Origin: Ignelater luminosus
Lineage: Eukaryota > Arthropoda > Insecta > Coleoptera > Elateridae
NCBI GenBank assembly: GCA_011009095.1
Contig: VTPC01008047.1
Coordinates: 1 to 64,000 of the forward strand
Reading direction: 5' to 3'
Length of the DNA stretch: 64,000 bases
Shown here: in pieces, positions 1 through 11,700 of the stretch
Layout: each line of letters opens with the position of its first letter
How positions within the stretch are numbered: position 1 is the first letter of the stretch
The notes under the pieces: generated by a model
What the model was told of the DNA's origin: nothing
The model's input: the letters and a program-made list of their open reading frames with translations, nothing else
The model's database searches: none
Program-made: the position numbers and the translations under genes

Positions 1-605
1 AGAACACACTCGCCTGAGCTTTTATCCAATAAGTAACCAGAAGATTTTTCAGCAAAAAAAACTTTTACTGAACTTCAATAAAACTAACTTATTTCAAATT
101 CAAATCCATTTTGAAAACTGGAGATTTCTTCAGAACTCAAAGTTTCTGTATGTAATATTGAGTAAGCTGCTTGCCAGAGTTTGTTAAATTGTTTTGCTCC
201 ATTCTTTAATTACCAGGCTGTAGCACCTTGAATTTTAGCAATCTTTAATAATATAAAGGTGGCTCACTTATTGAAGTGTTGCCACTTGGTTTCCTCCAAA
301 AAAAGTTATTTCTAGTAAAAGTTTATTTTTAACAAACGTTCTTGTTTTAACCGTGTCATTAGTTTGATAAAAGATTGTTTGAGAGGTACAAAATAAGAAT
401 TTTGTTGTAGTCATAGCATATGTCTTGAAAAGTATAGTTTATGGTAAGTTGTAATACCAAGAAGATTTTATAAACTTTTGATTCTCTTGCAGATACTGTG
501 GGTTATTCTTATAATCTATTGCAATGCTCGTCTTACAGTAACAATACTCTACGATACCAACAAGAAGTAGTTTCTTAGCAAAATTAGTTTTTACAGAGTT
601 AGTAG

Positions 606-779
606 AATGATACCACTGCCATTACGTTCAAAGGTGAAAAACTAACTATAGAATTTTGCCTTCCGCAGAGACTTACTTTCAGTAACTGTCTATACCGAAG
701 TGTAAATGGCAATGCAGAGATCACGATAGATCTGCTGAAGAATCCATCATTTAACAGTCTTGATCTTTCAGGAAACTAA
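606..779 (+). other. Short open frame of unknown origin upstream of the transporter
   Basis: A 57-codon frame without a start codon runs to a TAA at 777. It contains FKGEKLTIEF and ends NSLDLSGN, which resembles a leucine-rich-repeat strand. Just upstream, another frame (493-570) reads like a hydrophobic signal segment (LWVILIIYC) after a ttgcag acceptor. The two frames cannot be joined cleanly. It could be a decayed gene, an exon of an unseen gene or chance. Confidence 0.2.
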
Positions 780-944
780 TCCAAAAAATATTTTTCTTAA
801 CTTCGAAATACAAACACCTTACAATGTCCAAAACTATACATAAGTCAATAAGTCAATCAATTAAATATGCCTTACAAAACTAAACAATGTTGCTTTTCTT
901 TCTAATACTGATTTAGCTAAAATCTTTGCTTATTGTTGTTTCAG

Positions 945-2308
945 TATGCCTTGGACCAATTTCCATGGGCTCATCACTTGTGTGGACATCTCCAGTACTT
1001 CCACAATTATTGAAAAATGAAACTTCAACCAATACTACTTCCGTTCTACAAGAATTCTTCGAGAGTAATAACTCTACAAACTCCACAGCTTTCCAACTAA
1101 CAATTGAAGAAGGTTCTTGGGTAGGAGCTATGTTAGCTATAGGATCCTTAAGTGCTGCTATACCAGCAGGATATTTAGCCGACCGTTTTGGTCCGAAGAG
1201 GTGTATACTCGGTTTTGTACTTCCCGTTATCATTTTTACGCTTTTCGCAATTTTCGCACAAGATGTTGTAACATTATGTATTGGACGGATTTTTTCTGGA
1301 ATTGCTACTGGTGGAGTTTCTGTGGTAGCCCCAATGTATATTTCAGAAATTGCTGATGTTTCACTTAGAGGAACGTTAGGTTCATTCTTCGAACTATTAA
1401 TTTATTTGGGAATTGTTATTACGGCAGTGTTTGGTGCTTTCGTGCACTATATAACGCTCACGACAATTCTAGGAATATTTGCTTTGTTAGTGGGCGTTTC
1501 ATTTTTCTTCTTCCCTGAAAGTCCTACTTATCTAATGAAAACTGGTAAGCGCGAAAAGGCGGAGAAAGCTTTGAAATTCTACAGAAGTCAGAACTATAAT
1601 GTTTCACAAGTCTTGGATGAAATAAGTGATGGACTTTCTAAACGACCACAACATAAGGCTAATATTGGTGAAATGCTGAGATCGAAGGCAGTTATTCGCG
1701 GTTTAATTGCATGTGTTGGTTTAACTAGTTTTCAGCAAATGAGTGGAATCGATGGAATTACGTTTTACACAGTTTTTATTTTTCAAGAAGCAGGTGCGTC
1801 TGTCGATGCTTACACATCTTCAATTATTATAGCATTAGTGGAATTAGCATCGGCTGGAGTGGTAGTACTGATAGTAGAAAGAATTGATAGAAAAATTTTT
1901 TTGTATATTTCTTCTGCTGGAACGTGCATTTGTTTAGCTTTGTTTGGATTATATTTTACGCTTAAAGAATCTGGGATTAGTGGAATTGGGGCTTTACCAT
2001 TGACAAGTATGATTTGCTATAATATTTTCTTTGCCCTGGGCCTTGGTCCGATACCTTGGATGATAAATGGTGAACTATTTTCACCTGAAATTAAAGGTTT
2101 AGCTAATGGTATTACAATAGCAACAAATTGGATTTTATTGTTTGTTATTACAAAGACTTTACCAATGATGATAACAGTTTGGGGAGCTCATTATACATTT
2201 TATACTTATTCCATATTTATGTTTCTGTGTACAATATTTGTTAGATTTTGTGTACCAGAGACAAGAGGAAAAACACTAGAACAAATTCAGGAAGAACTTA
2301 AGATTTAA
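945..2308 (+). CDS. Facilitated trehalose/sugar transporter, Tret1-like (MFS), last coding exon
   Basis: Probable plasma-membrane facilitator of trehalose or hexose. Seen: about 454 residues with the sugar-porter motifs in order: DRFGPKR after the first visible membrane segments, GRIFSGIATGG, a central FFPESPTYL, QQMSGIDGITFY, ERIDRK, LGLGPIPWMINGE, and the C-terminal signature VPETRGKTLEQIQEEL. The first extracellular loop carries several N-x-S/T sites (NETS, NNSTNST). The exon start is taken at a strong acceptor (tattgttgtttcag, AG at 943-944), because the family normally has residues and part of TM1 upstream of CLGPISMGSS. The missing 5' exon was not found in 1-944. If there is no such exon, the ATG at 965 would be the start. 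Family assignment is firm; the substrate is inferred. The exon lies antisense beyond the last visible SMYD4 exon. Confidence 0.88.
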
Positions 2309-2489
2309 TTGTTAATTTAAAAGGCAAGTCATGTAACTGTATTTTTCCAGCATTTATATGTCATTTGTTTGCTCGTAATTTGTCACAAATCGTCGTCTTA
2401 TCATGTATATATTTTATTGTGGGTACTTAAGATTTTAATAACAATAATCTATTTGTTAACAAATTGTAAATTATTCCGACTGAATATTA

Positions 2490-2495
2490 AATAAA
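2490..2495 (+). terminator. Polyadenylation signal AATAAA of the transporter gene
   Basis: An AATAAA hexamer sits about 180 bases after the transporter stop codon in an AT-rich 3' UTR. It ends about 40 bases before the antisense SMYD4 exon, so the two transcripts may abut or overlap. Confidence 0.5.
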
Positions 2496-2533
2496 GTATT
2501 TTTTATAATAAATATGTTTAAAACCGAGATTAC

Positions 2534-2735
2534 CTTGTAACAGCAGGATAACAATCATGATTAAAAAGCGCGACTGTTGGATAGACACCAACAGCTATGT
2601 AACCATTTTTGGCCGTTCTAAATCTATGTGTGGTTTCATGCCTTGTTTCGTATATTTCATGAGCATTGAATTGAAGCATTTGCAAGTAGAATAGCAATAA
2701 TTCTCCTATACAAAGTTCTTCTTCATTTGGAACAA
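2534..2735 (-). CDS. SMYD4: SMYD4-like coding exon 6 (SET core)
   Basis: The acceptor ttccag lies just above 2735 and the donor (AAG then GTAATC) just below 2534. The translation includes IGELLLFYLQMLQFNAHEIY and ends GVYPTVALFNHDCYPAV, where the asparagine-histidine pair is the hallmark S-adenosylmethionine-binding motif of SET domains. Phase matches the exon ending at 10264. Confidence 0.82.
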
Positions 2736-5700
2736 CTGGAATATAAAACAGTTTTAATAAGTATAGGTAGTATTTAGCAAAAAGTTTCCCATTTACTGTT
2801 CCTAACTAAGGTATACATAAAATTAAACAATTGCAATCTACTTTTGTTTCCTTTTTATAGAAAAAGTAATACATGAAATATGAAAACAATATACTTATTA
2901 TTTTTATTAAATGATGCTGAAATAAGTAGTTACACACTGAAATTTATTTAAGCGTAATAATAACAACGTACTAGCTGTCAGATTTCATTGAACGTATTAG
3001 GTTTTCATACGAAAGCCTTGGAAAAGTTTTGTTTGTTGTTTGTTATTTCTATAAAATAACAGACATTATGTTTATGTCTAATAGGTGGAAAGATTTAATA
3101 TGAAGGTTAAAGGTTCCTATTATTTCATCTGGAAATACCAATCAATACTTATCTCCCATTATACTCAATAAGCCAAATTTATTTTCAGTTTTTAATTTTA
3201 TTAACCAACGTCAATCAAACTGTTAGTATTATGTAACTAAACTCGAGATATTAATTTTATTTGAATAATCCAGTAATAGTAGCAATTAAAGATAAAAGTG
3301 TTGTTTATACAAAACCTAAATCGGTAGTTTGACCTTTGCAAATAAAACGTGCGGCTACGGTAGAGAGGGCCGTGACCGCAGCAAATTTAACAAAATATAA
3401 GAGTAGATGGAAAATTAACCCAGGCCACTTTTGGGGTGGGCGAAAACAAATTTTTGGAACCGATGGTGTTGCAAGAACTTGAAAATCTAATTTTTCACTT
3501 AGGTCACTTTTGATTTGAAGATTTCAAGCAATCATCTTATTTTTTAAAAATTCATTTGAGAAAACTTCCAAAGAAATATTAAATAAACATATGTGGTGTT
3601 TGTAGCGAAAAAGGAGCTGAAACGACCAGAAAGACAAAACTTTGAATAGAAGCTAACACTTGAAGTTTCTGTCAGGTAGGTAAGTGACCAAAATTAATCA
3701 TTTAGCGAAAAGTAAGTCTTGTTATGTGACTGTAATTGACATTGTTTTGTTGCCTATTCTTTCAGTTTTATAGTTGAATATTGTTAAAAATGTTTTTGCT
3801 TAGATTTCTAAGGTTTAATAAACCTCTCCAAGAGGTTTTTGGCAAATAAGAATTGTTATGTTTTCTGTTTTTGGTAAAACATGGGTTTAAAGCGCGGTCA
3901 AAACTTGTAAGATTTGGTGACTTCATGTGCGACATTGAGTAAAGTTATATCAAACCACCCTTCGTAATGTGGAATCGAAGATCGAAAACTTTGAGCGATT
4001 AACAAATCAAACAAACGAATTTAGTTTTTTATTTCTTGTTAAACAAAATAATTTACTGATGTCCAAATTATGGAATCTAATGGCATGTATTGCAATAATA
4101 TCTAAAAATTGTTGTCTTCTACGTACTCTTACTCCGTTTACTAGCATTGGTATTGTTTCATAGGATAAGTGTATACAATTACATATATGTACATATGGGG
4201 CTTTCAAGAAAGAAGTGACGAAAAGCTCTGTTGTTTCTGTTGGTATACAAATTTATTTGTGAATGTTGGTATGACCGTGATTGGTTATTCTTGAAGTTTT
4301 ATACGCCAGCATTAATTTGAGTGCAGAGCAGAGAGTATTTATCATGAAGCAGTTTCATAGGTTTGAAGGTGTATTAAGTTTTCAAAGGAAATGCAGACGA
4401 CATTTTAACGATAGAAATTCAGTAGAGTCGAGTTTCTCTGCCTTAAATACTTCCAAACCAAGACAAAAACTTTTACGTATTTCCTATTTGTAAGCAAAGA
4501 ATAGGTACGTGCCTATACTTTGAATACTCTTTGCTTTTGTGTCAGCGCACAACCATACTTGAAGGGAATCTTAATGCCAAGTAACAAGAAAAACTGACAT
4601 TCATGGCTGCAGTTCAAATCTTGCAACCGGTGTCCATATAAGTAGAAATCTAACAAATGTAATTATTTTTTATAGTTGTGAGTTTGCCTTGAGTTCACAA
4701 CCTGTCAATGGACACTTCTTATCAGGGACGATCGACAGGCAGCAAAACCTATATTATCTACTTTGAAAATTTATTTGGAGTAAACCACGTTGCTAACTTT
4801 TTGCTTGCTCTACTTTATCACTCAAAGTGAAACTGAGCGTAATCGTTATTAAATCTTATCTGAGAAGTACATTAAAACTAGATTATGCAATAACATAATT
4901 GTCAAGCTCAAGCTCAAACTTACTACCAAACCAGTAAACGTTAACATTATCCAGGTGTATGCGCCAACAGCAGACTCAGAAGAGGAAGAAATTGAAAAGT
5001 TCCACGATGGCATCAATCAATTACTAAAAAATGTTAAGAAACATGAGATAAATATAATAATGGGAGATTTGGTGTGAAGAATGAGAAATGAGAAAGGCGA
5101 CCGCCTCTTCGAGTTCTGCCAAGAAGAAAACATGAAAGTAACTAACACATGGTTCCAACTACCACCTACGCGTTTTTATACGTGGAAATCCCCAGCCGAC
5201 AGTTCGAAATAAGATTGACTACATTTTAATCAACAAGCGCTTTGCAACAACGATTTTAAGAGCTTCACCCAGGAGCCGACGTCGCTTCTGATCATGTACA
5301 GCTGGTAGCATAGTTTGAAATAAATCTAGCACGTCTAGAGAAAAATCCTCCCCAAAGACAAATTGCATCTGAAAAATTAAAAGAAACAGGCTTTAGAAAT
5401 GCAGTTAGCTAAGAAATTAACTTAAACGTGAAGACATCGGTTGAGGGCAGATTTGAAAAAGGTGAAAACCTGACAAGTCTATGAGAAGAAATGGAAAACA
5501 TTATGATAACCACTGCAAAAGACAAAATAGGTTACAAACATAAAAATAAAAAACAGAGCTGGATGACAGATAAAATCCTAGCTCTATTTGAAAAACGTAG
5601 AGAATGCAAAGGCCAGCTTAAGAAATACAAAGGAATACAAAAAACAATTCGATCAAAAATAAGAAAATCTAAAAACGAGTGGCTAGAGAGATTACAGATG

Positions 5701-8700
5701 GAGCATGATGACTTCAATCTACACAAAAAGCTTGAAGAAACAGGAGTATACCGGAAAAAAAAATTTTCAGATTAGAAAACGATGAAGGAGAGTCTGCTGA
5801 CGGCAACGAAAAAAAGAAAAGCATATGGGAGTCATACATTGGCAACCTCTTTGCAGAAAACCGCGAGCAGATTGAGGAGACGACAGTAGACAAACTAACA
5901 GGGCCTTCCATTACAAAAGAGGAAATTGAAAGGGCAATACTTCAAAAAAATTTTAATAAAATTTATGAGACAGGGAAATTTCCCTCCCAATGGCTTACGT
6001 CTACTTTTATCCTACTGCCTAAAAAAAGTAATGCAAAGAAATGCTCTGGATGTAAATTCATTAGTCTCATAAGCCACCCACTACAAATATTTTTGAAAAT
6101 CATCCATTATAGGATTTCAACAAAGTGAGACTAAAAATATCGGAAACTCTCAATTTGGCTTTAGACAAGGCATGGGAACTAGAGAAGCAATGGTCACAAG
6201 ACAGAATTGCTAAGACCATAGAAAAGATGTTCTCTGTTTCATAGACTATGCGAAAGTCTTTGACAAGGTCCAGCATCAGAAACTTATGGAAATACTGAAA
6301 CGAATGGATATTGACCAAAGAGACATTCGTTGTATAGATAACTTATACTGGAACCAAACCGCATAGGTAAGAGTGGGCAGTCCATAGGGGTGTTAGACAA
6401 AGATGCGTCCTCTCTCCACTACTATTCAATTTGTATTCAGAAAACACCTTTCAAGAGGTACTGGAAGAATATGAACTAGGCATTAAAGTAAATAGTGTTT
6501 GCATCAACAACATATGTTATGCAGACGACACACTATTAATTGCTGACGATATAAATGACCTTCAGCACCTTCTCAATGTAAAAATATGGGTCTTAACATC
6601 AACATTACAAAGACAAAACTTATGATAATTAGCCGCAGTCTAGACAAGTTCAGAGACTCACGACTACTATATGGAAATCAGCAAACCAATAGAGTACACA
6701 AATTTAATTACCTGGGAACATGGCTGGGGGAAGACTGGACATCTGATATAGAAATAAAGAGCAAAACAGAAAAAGCACGAAACACATTCATAAGATTCAA
6801 GAAGGTATTTACAAACACAGATTTTGACCTTTGCCTTAAGGTTAGATTTGTTAACTGTTACGTCTGGTCAGTGCTTCTCTACGGTGTGAAAAGCTGGACT
6901 CTAAAAGTAAAAACAATGAACAAACTGGAGGCGTTGGAAATGTGGCTGTACCGTAGGATACTTAAAATACCATGGACAGCAAGGAAAACAAACGAGGGAG
7001 TGCTGAGAAGGATAGAAATGGACCGTCAATTATTACTAAACATTAAAAGAAGAAAGACGGCATATCTAGGGTATATAATGCGCAACCAGAAGTACCAATT
7101 CTTGCAATTAATAACAGAAGGGAAGATCGAGGGAAGGAGAGGAATTGGTCAAAAAAAGATGTCATGGTTACGTAACGTCAAAAAATGGACCGGAAGCAGA
7201 GATGCAAGAGAGTTGTTACACATCGCTAAGGACAGAGAGCTGATGTCCAATATGATTGCAAACATCCATTAATGGATAAGCGTATGAAGAAGGAGAATTG
7301 TCAAGCATTGGTTAAATTGAATGTTATTTGGTCACTTTATACGGTAAGCAAAATTAGATCCCAGATACCTGTGAACCGGAATACCTTTCGTAGAGTGAAG
7401 TGGTATCTGAAGACAGAAAAGTTGGGCAATTAACATTAATTTTGTGCTCCACTTATCTTAATTTTTATGGTATAAGACGGAGTGTCTTAAATTTAACTCT
7501 GGCAAAACCCTGTTTTTAGCATTTTATTTTTTAAAGGTCTTTGGGAGAATTACTTTGTTATTAACTTGATTTTATCATGTAATTTCAAGTGAACCTTTTC
7601 TACAAACTTTGAGTTCTTGCTAATAAATTAACGCTGCCAACAAACGTTTGATGGATATAATCATGTTACTCGTAGACGTTCTGTGGTAATCTAGATTTTG
7701 GTTCAAATAAAAAGAATTTTGTTGTCAAATTAAAAGGCAACTTTAAAGATAAAAGTTTTCTAGCTTGGTTTAAGTTTTGCACGTTTCAAAGTTTTCTTGA
7801 TTTCTCTTTTGGTCTTGTTTTCTGTTCATGTAAATTTTTTATTTTGGCAAGTTACACTATTGATACCGTTTTGAGTTCAGTTTTTTTAGTAAAGTATGTC
7901 AACGTTTCTTTTTGAGCTTAAATCGTGCTTGTGTGTGCCTTAACTGTGGTGCTTATAGCTTTATTAGTTTAGCAACTCATTAAATAGTTTGTAGGTTAGT
8001 CCGCAGATTACAGTGGACCCTATTTTGGATTCTGGTCTTTTGAGCATTTGTACCATTTTGCAGCTTGGGGTATCGGTTGGTGAGGCAATAAAGTATAAAA
8101 GATACTTCAAACGATCACTTACTTAAACATGACTTTCCTTGTTTTTAGTAGGTATCTAGTACACCAGTCTAGTTTCTTAAACAATTTATATACTGTGACA
8201 TTGAGCTACTATTTTATTTTATTTCTAGTCTTGGAAATGTTTTGTGATTAGGGCAGGACTCCAAATGGCCCCTGTTTGGATTTTTTGGTATGATAAAGCT
8301 TCATATCAGGGTTTAAGCAGTTGGCATTCGGAATTCGTCCTGACAGAATTCATAACCAGGTGATAAAATACCGTATGACACAAAAGCACAAGAAATAGAA
8401 AGATAAGCCAAGAAGAAATAAGCAGAAATAAGGATAAAGATTGGAAACGCATGGAGAAGTTTATGAAAACGATCACCTTGCCAGTAAACCACAAAAGGCT
8501 TTACACCAGAAGCTAGACTTGACGTGGAAGTGAGAAAGATGGACTAATAAATCTACACGAACTGGAAGTCTGCTTAAAGGAGACTTGAAACATCATCTTG
8601 TTGTCAGTGACTACAAGAAAAAGATGAGGGGGACTTGGGGGCTTGTAATTTCTTACAGAGAATAGAAGCAGAATCAGATTTTTGTGACTACTAACTAATC

Positions 8701-11700
8701 CAAGTTTTATGCCTCTAGAGGAACTGCACAATTTGAGGTGAAGAAAACCCCATGAGATCTTTGAATATGATAAAAGTTTGAAATGCTTTATTTTAGAATT
8801 ACTCTTACAGCCTTTTTTGCCTGGGAAACATGCAGTTGCTAGAGTTTCTTATCTTCCAGTGTTACAAGACTTCTTGGAGTTTAAAATTTACTTACTTGGG
8901 TTCCATCACATTCTGTTCAAATACGTTTACGGAGCAATGAATGGAAAAACTTTCCAAGTATGTATCTACTTGACTTTTGTCAAGCCAGTGAAGTACTAAT
9001 ATTTGCAACAAATAGATATAAGTAATTTGCAAACACAGAGTCACAGGGAATTTAATCGCCAATGCGAAAAAATGTTTTTGTCACCTTTTGTTTTGCTGCG
9101 AAGATAGACCACATGCAGAAATTGTTTTTAATAAACGCCTACTTCATTCTGATACCAATGAATAACTCACTTAGTGATATCAATCGTTAAAAATAACTTT
9201 TTAAATGAAAATCTTTTTATGTCGTAATTAATTGCTTTTTTGAAAATTTATTTAAAAACAATAGACGTCTAACTACCTAAGGTACACTTTAGTAAGAGAA
9301 CGCTACTCCTAAGAAGTTTAGAGTTTAGTATCATATACCTTTTACTTAAAAACCGACAACCAGTAAAAATGTACATTCTTTGCTTACACGATATAAGCAT
9401 AAAAACAACTAAAGTTTTTATGAGACAGTACTCTGTTAAAAGAAATACTAAAGTACAATAGCATTATTCACTCTGTATGTCACTTTATTATATCTTTAAA
9501 CTAATAATGAACTCTCTAGTTGTTAAAAATCATATTTATGATATTGTACAGAGAAGAAGGGTATTCAGCTATATTATTAATTAGTGTTCCCGCTCTTGTT
9601 ATTAAACCAATGTGATGGATGCTTTAAAGCTGATCTCTATTAAGTTTCTGCGTGGTAGTATAGAAAGGGAATAACTAAGATGCTATAATGTCAAATTACG
9701 TCATCAGCTCATATGTAATCGGTACCCTTTTTGTGTAAACTACAGGTCTATTGATAAAAAACAGTTTACAGACTTGCTAAGCTCTTAGTTAATGTGAAAT
9801 AATTCCTTTGTTTCTAACTCGCTTAATTTACATGTGAATGAAATACTGTTTTATCCAAGTAGGTTAAGGTTTCATATTAAAGTTAAATTTTTGTATCGGA
9901 CAACCCTTATATTATTTACACATTTTCAGAAATATTCTAGTGCGGTCCCAAAGGAGGACTGAGAAACACGATTCTCTCTTGCATTCATGGACTTTCCATT
10001 GGTGTTACTGGAAATTATTCTACTTAGAAAAATTATTAGATGAATAATATGCTTTGGTCAGAGATGCAGAGTTGTTTAAAAAAATGAAAAGTTGATGTTT
10101 GGCTATGAAATAGTGGGTGTAAACTACAACCAGATCACTCAATTGGTTTTTCTTTTCAAGTAACATACTACCAGTTTAAGTTATTTTCAAAACAAAATCT
10201 TCAGTTACAACAGTAATATGGAAAACTCTTTATTTTTTTCTTATTAATTATTTTTAGACCTACCATTTTCATTTGCTTCACTATCCTCAAAATATCCACC
10301 TTTTTGCAAACTTCGTAGCAAAAAGATGGCCATTATACTTCTTTGAAAGAAATCCTCGGGCGGCCTTAAATTGGAATTAGCGCACAATTTAAATATTTCC
10401 TCTTCAGATTGATTATTACACGCTTCTAAACATTTTTTTAGTGGATTTTGAGTAATCATTCTTAATGCCGTATGGCATAAAATACTCATGCCAGAACCTA
10501 TTAACAAATCCAAAAAATGGCATTCGTATTTGTGATAAGTGGAAACAGCTATGTCTCTGCATTCGGCTTTACAGAATGCTATGTTAGAACAATCTGGACA
10601 ACCAACAGGTGCTACAAGCCTAAAATATGTAGTACAGTGTAATTATTATAAAGACGAACTTGTTAAGTATTTACCTCTCAAAACAATGATGACAATGGGT
10701 ACTAAAGCTGTCGGGTAATAAACATGCAGCGTATGGTGGTTCAACTACAATGGTATCACCTGTATTAATTTCCTCTTTTGCCACAACGTATCTTCCCATT
10801 CCTTTTTCTTCCTTTAGGGAAATTTTCTCTGTTGCGCTAGAAAATTCTTTATGTGGCGATCCACTTACGTTTGGAAGAACTGAGAATACACAATATGAAT
10901 AAACATAAGATAAATTATTATTCTTCTTAATCAATTACCTCTTCTGTCTATTTCCTTTTCTTCTTTATATTCTGTTGCTTTATATTCTTGCATTTTATTT
11001 AATTCCGTGGTATTTCCTTCCAGCATTCTTTCAGCCAAAGCAAATGAAATTTTTGCTCTATTGTGTTCGCCCATTCCTTTATAACATACTGCCATTCTTG
11101 AAAATACTTCGGCTTTAAGATTATCAGGAAGACCTTCCTTAGTTGCTGCTTGGACATCTTGCAAGGCCCACGAATACTTCTTTAATTCCATCAAGATCTT
11201 TGAACGTGTCCAAAATGATAATGCTAAAGTAAATCCATCGTCTATTTTGGGATTTTCTCCTAGAAAAAAATTAAAATTTAGTGACAAAAATTAGATTGCT
11301 TTTATAGATTACAGCAAAAGCGGTCAGTACAATGGCTTGCAGGTTTACACAACCAAACCAACTTAACTTAATATAATGATGGAGTGATTTGGGTTTTCAT
11401 GCAGGGAAAGCATCGTGAGTTGTGTCGTACTTCATGGCTATAAACACTGACAGGAATAACTGCAGGTCTTGCATTCCAGTCCTGTGGTTCTCAAGACTGT
11501 ATCCTTCACGAGGTAGCGCTTTTTAAACAGAGCTCGCTGGATCTAGACTGGAGAGTCAAAAAACACTCCTCTAACTTCAAGTCGTTAAGAGCTCTATGCC
11601 AAAGGGATAAATAACAAGAAAGTAAGAGTGTTACCAATGGAGCCTCCAATATACTGGGCGACCTTCCTTTGTAGCTTTATACCGGTAAATGGGGCTGGCC

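Noticed and set aside
100-220. Minus-strand frame ending LHTETLSSEEISSFQNGFE as a possible last SMYD4 exon
   Set aside because: It does not resemble the known C-terminal region, has a poor acceptor, and the intervening SET and post-SET parts are missing. Too weak to call.
926-944. TTG-initiated extension of the transporter frame upstream of 945
   Set aside because: These codons fall inside a polypyrimidine tract ending in CAG, a strong splice acceptor. They are more likely intron than protein.
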